A DNA stretch of 64,000 bases from Pomphorhynchus laevis (Eukaryota; Acanthocephala; Palaeacanthocephala; Echinorhynchida; Pomphorhynchidae). The first letter of the stretch is position 1, and each line of letters begins with the position of its first letter. The DNA lies in the NCBI GenBank assembly GCA_012934845.2, contig WNNJ02000050.1, positions 62,001 through 126,000 of the forward strand. The letters are read 5' to 3'. Below the pieces are notes generated by a model. It saw only the letters and a program-made list of their open reading frames with translations, searched no databases and had not been told where the DNA came from. Positions 44,950-55,600 of the stretch are shown here, piece after piece. A program made the position numbers and the translations under genes.

Positions 44950-47900
44950 AAATGTTAATAATAACAAAAAATATACACTGACCATAAACTTCATTAATAA
45001 ATGTATAGATAACATAAATATAGACGGACTTTTAAATAATTCTAAAAGTAAAGAAATAATATGGTCAGATTTAAGTTAATATATTCCTAAAATAAGGTAT
45101 AAACCCCTAATTACAATAAAGAATTACAATTCTTTATTGTAATTATAATAAAGAATTGAAATCAATATGTAACGATAATATTAGAAACATAATGGAAACA
45201 GAATGCAATTGTAAAAGTCTTAGTTTTGATAAAATAAATGAACATATATGTACCCATAATCTAGAATTAATTGAAAATTGTGAATTAAGAAAGCTGCTAT
45301 CAAAAGGGTATAAATATAGATTAAATAATAACAACGACAAAAATAAAATTTACAATTCGTTATATAATAACTTAAATGATTACTTTAGTAAGCTGATTAA
45401 TAGTGAAAGCTCGAATATATCCAATATAAACATTTGGAAAGATTATATATTTGATAAAATTAAAAATAAAATGAAAATAACAAACAATTACAAAAGGAAA
45501 GATAAAATTAATAAAGATATGTATAAAGAACTTACTAAATTAAAGGATAACTATATAATAGCAACTATTGATAATGCTAGTAATAACTTTTTAAAAAATC
45601 TAAAAGTAAAGAAATAATAAGATCAGATTTAAGTAAATATATTCCTAAAATAAGGTATAAACTCCTACCACCATTAGGACGAAAAATTTGTAATTATAAT
45701 AAAGAATTGAAAATCAATATGTAACGATAATATTAGAAACATAATAGAAACAGAATGCAATTGTAAAAGTCTTAGTTTTGATAAAATAAATAAACATATA
45801 TGTACCTATAATCTAGAATTAATTGAAAATTTAGAATTAAAGAAACTATTACTAAAAGGAAATAAATTATATAATGACTTAAATGCTTACTTTGGTAAGC
45901 TGATTAATAGTAAAAGCTTAGTGAAAGCCCTTGTAAAACTTAAGGCTTAAATTCTTACTTTAGTAAGTTGATAAATAGTAAAGCTTAAATACATCAAAGA
46001 TAAACATTTGGAAAACTTATATATTAAATAAAATTAGAGAGAAAATGAAAATAGAAACAATTATAAAAGGAGAGATCAAATTAATAAAGATATGTATACA
46101 GAACTTACTAAATTAAAGCATAACTATATAATAACAACTATTGATAAAGCTAGTAATAACTTTGTCTTCATATGCAAAAAGCTTTATTATGATATACTAA
46201 TGAAAGAAGTTAATTATAATGATTTAAATATAAACACAACATATGAATGTAGTGATTTAGAAACAATTATTACAATTCATAGTTCTATAATGGATAAAAG
46301 GGGTATAAAGGTTGAATCAGATAATAAAAATATACCTATATTATATTGAAATCCAAAATTACATAAAAATCCAATGAAACCTAGGTTCATATGTAGTGCG
46401 TTTGAATGTACATTAAAACCGCTTTCTGTTTATATGAATATAATACTTAATGTATTTATAAAACACTTCTATATTATAGGGTAATCGAAATTAATACTGG
46501 TATAAAACGCTATTTCAGTATTAATTCTACAAAAGAATTTTTAGAACAGACAAAAGGAATAAATTTTTAAAATATAAATACATACGATGTTAGTACGCTT
46601 TATACAAATCTAGATTTAGCAGATATTAAAGATGAATTGGAAAAATTAATTAATCTTATATTCGGAAAAAGATATACATATATATGATATAATAACTATA
46701 ACGCATATATAACAAAAATTAAACCATCAAGTAAATATAAATATATAGATAAAATTGAATTAATAGAATCCTTAAATATTTTGATAAATCAAAATTATTT
46801 AAAAGTAGGGACATCTATATTTAGACAAGTAAAAGGTGTTCCAATGGGTGGTAATAGTAGCCCAATTATAGCTGACTTGTTTTTAATCTTTATAGAATAT
46901 AAACTTGTTCATAACTGTTTAAAAAATAAATAATTTGTAAATCAACGAATATATATTCGATATATTGATGATATATGTGTATTTAACTCTAATAATTTTT
47001 ATTCTACAAGCGAACGAATTTTTCTAGGTAGCCTTGTTTTTCGTAAAACTAATATTGATGATAAAGAAGGTATATATCTAGATATGAACATTAAATTAAC
47101 ATCAATTAAAACTACTATTAATTTATATCGTAAAGATGACATATTTAAATTTACAAGAAACATATTTTTGCATGATCATTCATGCATACCATATAATATA
47201 AAATATAATACATTAAATAATGAAATTTTAAGAATTGCAACAATATGTAATGATATTGGCTTTCTTCAAAATCATTTAAATAATTTAATAGATACATATT
47301 TTAAACTAGGTTACTATAAAAATAACATCAAACAGAAAATAGTAAAATATATAAATCAACACAATAATATTAAAAGTAAATTTAAAATCATTAGCGGAAA
47401 ATTTTTAAGATAATAACGAAGATAATGCGTGATTGGAATATGCAGTATACTCGGGTAAAGAGAACCGTGATTTATTATAAAAAGCGGCTACTACTGATGA
47501 TGACTTTGGAGAAACCCAAACAAATTGTTTTATGAATCATAATTGACATTTGTATATTATAGCGAAATTGTTATCAGTCAGATATATAATATTATATTAT
47601 AATATTATAGCTGACTTATTTTTAAGCTTTATAGAATATGAATTTGTTCATAACTGTTTAAAAAATAAATCTAAATTATATAACGATATGTAATATATGT
47701 TTCGATATATTGATGATATATGTGTATTTAATTCTAGCAATTTTTATTCAATAAGCGAACAAATTTATTCAGGTAGCCTCTTTCTTAATAAAACCAATAT
47801 TTATGATAAAGAAAGTATATATCTTGATATGAGCATTAAATTAACATCAATTAAAACTACTTTTAATTTATATCTTTAAGATGACATATTTTAATTTACA

Positions 47901-48170
47901 AGAAACATATTTTTGCATGATCATTCATGCATAGCATATAATATAAAATATAATACATAAAATAATGAAATTTTAAGAATTGCAACAATTTGTAACGATA
48001 ATGGTTTTCTTCAAAATCATCTAATTAATTTAATAGATGCATAGTTTAAACTAGGTTACTATAAAAATAAAATCAAACAGAAAATAGTAAAATATATAAA
48101 TTAATAAAGTATTATTAAAAATCAATTTAAAATCCCGAATGAAAATTTTTTATGGATAGATAATAAATAA
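44950..48170 (+). mobile_element. Penelope-like RT element, head-to-tail array of three partial copies
   Basis: Copy 1 (about 44,990-45,600) has the N-terminal part: ECNCKSLSFDKINEHICTHN, then LRKLLSKGYKYRL. Copy 2 (about 45,600-47,413) repeats this and continues with KDNYIIxTIDKASNNFVFIC, KNIPILY-stop-NPKLHKNPMKPRF, YDVSTLYTNLDLADI, FRQVKGVPMGGNSSPIIADL, RYIDDICVFNSNNFYS and LDMNIKLTSIKTTINLYRK, then NEILRIATICNDIGF. Copy 3 (about 47,590-48,170) repeats the C-terminal part from IADLFLSFIEYEFV. The RT belongs to the group with GIPMGG-SP and RYIDD motifs found in many invertebrates, which I place with Penelope-like elements. No GIY-YIG domain is visible. Tandem partial copies are typical of Penelope-like elements. 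All copies have stops and frameshifts. Confidence 0.75.
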
Positions 48171-48174
48171 TATA

Positions 48175-48950
48175 CTTTGTATTAGACTAGTATAATAGAT
48201 CATCAAATTTCATCAGAGCAAATACGTAATTAACATGTATTATGTCCGTGCTCCCATGTTGAGTCGAGGCATAGTAGTCGATACCTGATAACACAACTGT
48301 TCATCCTTATGACCTCTAATCCTTATTCTGAGACATCGTCTGTTATTTATTATTCAATTTATAACAGATTTATTTTTAAAATTTATTATAGTATGGAATT
48401 AAAGGAAGTTTTATTATTCGAGAAAACATTGTCAGTCCATATTTCAATTTTATATTAAATTTTATATTTATATTTTAATTATATATTTTAAATTCAAAAA
48501 AAATTTAATTTTAAATTTTAACTTTATAAATATAAATTATATAAAATCTTATATAATTATAATTAATTATTTATTTTTTATTAGCATTTTTTATATATAA
48601 ATAGTATATACTACCTAGACTCAGATAGCTGATCTGAGTTGTTTTGTCAAAGTATCTAATTTTAAGTTGATAAAAATAAATTAATAATCAAAACGATAAT
48701 TTAAAATTTTTTCTATAAATGCTTATTACGAATATAGTTGTTTAAGTAATTGTTTCGCTGAATTTATTGTAAGTAAAAAACACAGCTGAACAACTATTTT
48801 TAAATTCTTTGATTTTAAAATCAATTATTTAGTAATGTATGTTATATATCATTGTATTTCTTTCGCGTATGCATATACAACTTTCCTTATATATGCATAT
48901 ATATAACATATATGTTATATATTCTATATATGCGATCCATATGGATCGCC
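48175..48950. other. AT-rich intronic stretch without gene
   Basis: Long runs of A/T words, a palindromic atatgcatatatataacatata block near 48,890-48,930 and a cgatccatatggatcg palindrome at 48,935-48,950. No protein motif. Confidence 0.4.
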
Positions 48951-48954
48951 GAGC

Positions 48955-49410
48955 GATACGGCATTATAGTCGTTACTAATAAGTAAGCGGGGAAAATGGA
49001 CATAACTACGTATTGGAAACCATCATAGTTCATCAGCAATCAAATCCCTGACCGGTTTCTGCTTATTGATCTTTATCAGATGTGTTCAGATTTTAATAGT
49101 GTTTAGGGATCATTTACTACTGTTTAAAACAGTTCATCGCAATTATGATTATTACAAGACGACCTTTAAGTTTACAGCCGATTAAAAATGGATTAGGCAG
49201 TATATTATAGAAATATTATTGCAGCGTGCGGTCTGATCACAAATCGAAACGCCATTATAAACGTCATCAAAGAGTAAACAGGGAAACGGTCATAAATGGG
49301 TATTAGACATCACACAGTCTATCAGCCATCAAATTCTTAAAGCGTTATCTGCTTATCGAACATCATCAGTTGGGATCAGATTTTAAGAGTGTTTAGGGAT
49401 CCTTCACAAA
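48955..49410 (+). repeat. Pair of diverged direct repeats, about 165 bp each
   Basis: The segment at 48,955-49,122 is repeated at 49,246-49,411 with about 70 percent identity (shared words include catcagcaatcaaat/tatcagccatcaaat, ctgcttat and gtgtttagggatc). They may be two copies of a SINE-like or foldback-derived unit. They lie 200-650 bp upstream of cdc6 exon 2. Function unknown. Confidence 0.75.
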
Positions 49411-49624
49411 AAAATGTTTTGCTTATCAAATAGTTACGCCTTAATCTATAATGACAGTTTAGTTTTGTTGTTTCCATTTAAGTAAAATTATTGCAAGCCG
49501 GTTCATCAAAATCTGATAACAAATTTGATCTTTATATTTTGTATCAATTTTATTTTTGTATTTCACTTGTTTATATTTTATTTATTTTTATAATAAATAA
49601 CATTTAAAGTTGTTTTATTTTCAG

Positions 49625-52600
49625 GTAAGAAGAGCATAACTTTGAGCGACTCGTTTTTCGTTGATATACATTGTCGAGATGATCAGATGAAAAATATATT
49701 AGCAATTTTGACAAATAGTCTTCAGCGCAATATCGGTGGAGTTTTATTTTTCTCTGGTCCTCCCGGATCTGGAAAGACATTTGTATCTCAAAGTATCATC
49801 ACTACCTTTCAAAAGGTGTGTTTCATTGTATCATTTTTATAATTACATTTAACGTATAATTATCGAGTTATCATTAAATTGTGATACATTTCCTTTTTCC
49901 ACACCAACTTGTAACTAAGACAAGTGGCGTAGTAGAACGAAGGGAACTTAAAAATATTAGCAAATTCTTATTGGACCGTAGAAATAAACGTTTAATATCT
50001 ACAAGCATTAAGTCAAAACGCTCTAAGTAGAGCAAGAATAGATAAAAGACTAGAATTAAATACTTAATTAGAATTAAATCTAATTATTGAATTTCAATAC
50101 AAATCCCGGCGGCATAAATAATTTGGTGAAATGCACATGTTAAATTATTTTGTATCCCGAGGTACCGATTGCCTAAAAATAAAAATAAATTTTTATTTTT
50201 ATAAAAATAAAAATACCTGTTTAAAACCACGAATTTTAATGAATTAAAGACATGCTTATTTTTGCTTCGAATATTTTTGTTCTTTTATTTTTATATTTTT
50301 ATTTAAAATATCAAAATTTAAACATTTTTATATTTTAATTATTTTAAAATGTTATGATCCTGTATGATCTTAATTTCACATCTAGATAATTATTTCTGTT
50401 TAACTATTTTAAAGTAATTATTTTTAACTAAATTATCCAAGTTATCTAAATTATCTTTTATAATAACTATTTTATTTGATAATTTTATTTTACCGAAACG
50501 TTTTATAAAAATTAAATCTCATTAAACAACATGTCTACCAAACATTTGCTAGCACTTGTATTTTTTTATCAATTTACCAATTAATCAGATCAGATCAGCA
50601 AAAATTTACTTTTATTTAGCAACCCACAAAATTTATAAATGTACATGCTTATGTAAATTGTCTGACTTGCATATCTGCGAATAATCTTTTACATCGCATA
50701 TGCAGGGAATTTAAATTAAAGGGTTCTGCAATCAATGACTTAAAGAACAGATTCAAAAATCGATACTCTGGGTAAACAACTTATTTTTGTAACTATTTCT
50801 GCAATGTCATTTTGTTCAGTCTTCTTGTAGTTGACGAAGCCGATCGCTTTCACAGGCCATCTGATTTGGAACAGCTTACACAAATATTGGAAGTTTCAAT
50901 GGATTCTTCGTCAACACTAATTATAATTGGTAAGAAAAAATGTAACCAACTTACGGTGACCTAAAAAATATTTCGGTAAACTTTAAATTTAGCCTAATGG
51001 AACAATCATAGCTATTTAAAAGGTTTTATCCGCTCACTGCTTACTGTCACATATTCTCATTCCATATTTTTACGGAATTAGATTATTGATATTAGTATTT
51101 ATTAATTATTATTAATAATTTATATTAATTATTAATATTAATTAATAATATTAAATTAATTAATTTAATTTAATTAATTAAATTAATTTATATTTAATTA
51201 ATAAATATTAAATTAATTTTAATTACTTAAATTAACTTATTTTATCAAAGTTGTTGATTTGTTAAGAGCCTTCAACGCCATAATATATGATGCTATGTGT
51301 ATTTTAGTAGTTAAATCAGCGTGCCAGTTGAGCATTGTAGTGTTTATAATCTGTTTAGCAGTAATAATGAAACTAAATACACCCCAATTTCGCATCAATT
51401 TAAAATATTCATTTTATATTAATCTTCCAAGCCATTTGTTTTTCTTTTTATAATTAAAAATAAATTTTAATTAAATATTTCCTTTTAAGCCTTGACTTTA
51501 TCAATTTTATATAGATATGATTCTCACTCGTTATGTTCATATCTGTTAGTTACTAATTTTACTGACTCGCTCTTTCTCAAAAGTAGTTTTTTCCTAATAA
51601 TTAATCCAAATAATTAAATATTATAATTTTTCAAAACAACAATTTTTTTATCTTTGCTGGTATCCTCTGTATTTTTTAAAAAATAACAATTATTTTACTT
51701 AACTGAAGTACCAAAGTGCTTATATGAAAAGTATTAGACTATAAAATAATAAAAAGCTTTAAAAATTATTTTAAATTTATTTAAATATTAATTTTACTAA
51801 CAAATTATTTGTATAAAAATGTTAAATTAAAATTCAATTTTTATATTTGTAATATTTATAAATATGGTAAATATTTTAATAATTCATTATATAATAATTA
51901 TTTTATTATAGAAATATCTTAGAATGAACTAAAGAAAATATCCAATTTATAGAAATTTTAGTTTTGAGCTGACAAAATGGCCGGAACTTCTAAAGGCTCT
52001 TCTGAAAATTATCTAAATTAACGCAAATGTGAATATCCCTTATTTATAATCGAAATCAATTAAATTAATAACTTAATTACCCAAACAATGTACACTTTGA
52101 ACACTGTTACTAAAACATGTATCCGTTGAGCAGCCTTTATTTGATTTACACGACAATTATTTTTATAATTACCAAGCGATAATAACTCTGACGTTTAGCT
52201 TCGATCGGACCATTTTTACAAACTCTAATCAATCACGATGTTGTCATTCAATAATTACAAGAATTCTTTTGTTGCCTTGAAAGGCAACAAAAGAAACAAA
52301 AGGTAACTTATAAAAGGCAACTTATAAAAGGCTGGTCGTACAAGTCTTATAATGGCAGAAATAGCATTGACTTGTTTTCAAATATTTTCGACTATAATAA
52401 TTTATTTAACGTGGCAAATGCGTGCCAAATGCACGCTTACATGACCACATCAGACGACTATCGTGATAGTCGTCTGATGATATAAGCTGAATATCTCGAA
52501 TTCATAAGCATGAACATCTTAACGACTTATCTCCAATTAAAAACGTGTTTATATTTGAATTTTGTACAAATATTAATATGTACAGGTTTGTTATTCGATC

Positions 52601-55600
52601 ATTATCAGCAAGATTACTCATACTTTAAGCTTTGCAACGTCTTCTCAATTTAAAATGACTTTGACTGGTAACACTGACGGAATGCAATACACTCTTCATA
52701 TGAAGTTGAATCAACATTCAACTTATTGAGCATTAATAGTCATTTGTTTGTGATTGATTTAGTTATTACCAATGCTGTTGATTTGTACAACCGAGTAATT
52801 TCAAATACCCTGCGGAATAATAAAGATTATTGCCAGTCGATACAATTTTCTCCGTACTCCCGAGATGACCTTATTGAATTATTACAAACACGGTAATATC
52901 TAGTTTTTAATTACTGTCGCTGTAAACTATAAGACTTAATGTATTGAATAAAGTCTAACGTTTAACAACTTGCGATAACCGTATCAATATTTAAAGTTTA
53001 TAATCAAAATGAAGGAATAATCAGTAAATAAGTGTTTATTTGTTCATTCATTTTGTTAACAAAATGGATGAATCAAAACTAATTAAAATTAAATTAAATT
53101 AATTTAAAATTAAAATTATATTTTTTCTCTTTTAAGAATTAAATGTATTTGATTTAAGTTAAATAAAAGAACATAATGGAAAATAAGTAAAAATAAAAAG
53201 ATTTAACCGAATAATTAAATAATTACATTTATAATTTAAATAAATGTTATCAAGCGCCAATATATTATTGTCTTATGTAGTACACCTAATTAGTGACGTC
53301 ATTAATATTTTTTTAAATATCATTTTTGTAATTAAATATATGCATTATTTTCTCATATTGATTTTTACAATTGGGTAAACTGTGATAGCAAATAGTTTGA
53401 ATATATTAGGGTGAGAAACTTGCGGCCTTTGCGATATAATTTTTAGCCTTCAAGAATTATTAAAATTTTGAATGCATAAAAAATTTATTTTATATTTTCA
53501 TATTTGTTGTATTTTTATATAAATTATCATTTTAGGGAGATAAATTTTTATCCCTTAAAACAATAAATAAAGAGGAAATTAGAAGAAAACAGAATATAAT
53601 AAGAAATGCGACATTATATATTACATAGTCTCTATAATAGGTAAAATGGTTTACTGTAGGAGCACATGCTTGTCAAAATAATGGAGGGTAAACACCTAAA
53701 TCGGCAATCTCAAAACGGTAAAGAATAAAAAATACAAAAGCAATACGATGAATTTTTAGATTAAAATTCGGCTGTATACGAAACTACATATCGAATATTA
53801 TGTATTCTTGGCAAAATAGGAAAGCCATTCAGGGATGTAGAAATAAAAAAAAGAATTCATTATAGATGCAGTGAAGTATGTACAAACAGAAAATTTGCAT
53901 AAATACAACTAACTATCTCTATATAGAAAGACCTTGATTGAAAGTCAGCAGGAGTTGATGAGGTGAATGTGACTAAAAGCTTTATAAAATAATTCAAAGT
54001 AGTGGTGTCTGTTTATTCGATAACTCTTGTCGAGTCTACCATATAACCTCCTCCGCCCAGATTTTGTATTTTATTCGTCTCATAAAAAAATTGTATTCTA
54101 CTGCTTCGAAGAATTGTTAGCACTGGGCTCATTGTTCCGCCGAACACGCCAGATTGATATATTTAACGATTTTGAGAAACTATCCGGTAAAGATGAATTA
54201 AATCTTAACAATCTTGTAACTGCTTGTACTGATTGGGCTTCTACTATAAGACGTAAACGAGATGGTTTCATGAAAAAATAAGCTTTAAGCCTAGAAAACT
54301 TGTGTACAAAGTCTACAAATTAAGGATAAAATGATTAAAATATTTAACTTCATTAAGGCCAATGCAACATGCTATCGACCGATAGCTATTTTTATGTCAG
54401 GCGATGAAACTCACATGTTTAGATTAGATGGATTTCTAGAGGCCAAGTTTTGACTAGGATTTTGAACTTAAGAACGCAATTTGCAGAATTTCACACCGAA
54501 AATCATTTTTCGCACCGAATTGATTCATTTTCTTTTGATGTTGCTTTTTGTAATGAAAAAGAAAAACGATCTAAATATCTTTTTGAAGGACAAAGCATTA
54601 CACATAAAAGATGTGACAGAAAATTCAGACCTTTTTCAAAAAGGTATTTTTTAAACTTTTTTTTTTAATTCCTGTATTTCAAAAGAATTTTTTTTTTCCA
54701 AATGGCAAAATCGTTGAATTGGCCATAATGTTTTTTAAAACCAAAATTTAAGTAGATTATGGATTTGATCAAATTATTAAAAGCAAAATATAATGAAAGA
54801 TTTCCAGATTCATGTCATACACTTGATATATCATGTCATACACTTGATATATAATGTCATACATTTGTTAGGAAATTCGTATTTAAACATAATCTCGTAA
54901 ATATGTTTGAAAGCGCCAGAGCTGTTCCATCGTTAACTATTTGAATTATCAGAATATAATGTAACAAAATATCTTTTATCGACAAAAAATAACCTACTGA
55001 AATCTGAAGGAATGCCGTTTAATATCCCCTTTTGCGTGATAATACTTGTCGTATTCTATATTGTTTCGGAAGTACTTATTTTTGTGAATATGCTTTGTCG
55101 TATCGTACATGAACTAAAACAAGGACTCGAATAACTGATGTTCATTAAAAGATCAATTAGGGTTACGAATCACGATACTAGATTCCGCTATTGAACTCTT
55201 TTCTAAAAGAAAACAAACAGAAATCTCATTAAATATACGGATTTATTTTGTTTATATAAAAAAATTTAAATTAGTTTTTATTAGTGACCAGCATTTATAT
55301 ATAATTCTTATCAAATATAAAGAATGCGGTCTTCCACTAAATAAATATGGATTTTTACCTCAAAAAGGTTCCTAATATCAAGAATAGAGACTAAAGCCAT
55401 ATTTTCAGTAATTTTATGAGCATTTTATATTTTAATAATAAAATAATCATTTCAGTGTAATTTATAGTTTGCAATATGTAAATTTAATATAAATTTAATA
55501 TTTAATATTTTAAATTTATCTTTTATAATATTTTTTATTTAAAATTATGTTCTTATTATTCGATATTTAATAATCAATATTTAATTAGAATAGATTCAAA

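Larger units (their letters stand above)
35391..49624 (+). other. Putative 14.2-kb intron 1 of cdc6, filled with transposable elements
   Basis: If exon 1 is right, this single intron carries a minisatellite, three family B pieces, a Merlin transposon, a non-LTR remnant, a Penelope-like array and a pair of 170-bp repeats. Its donor is GTAATA. Its acceptor is ttttattttcag, and the exon starts with GTAAGA, so the junction reads AG|GTAAG, the form of a recursive splice site. Confidence 0.45.

Noticed and set aside
14220-46349. Single stops at conserved positions (TAA for Gln at 14,220; TGA for Trp at 46,347; TAA in ORF1 at 25,942), suggesting a reassigned genetic code
   Set aside because: The host cdc6 exons use TGG for Trp and CAA/CAG for Gln and end at TAA, and the three stops replace different amino acids. 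They are ordinary nonsense mutations in dead elements.
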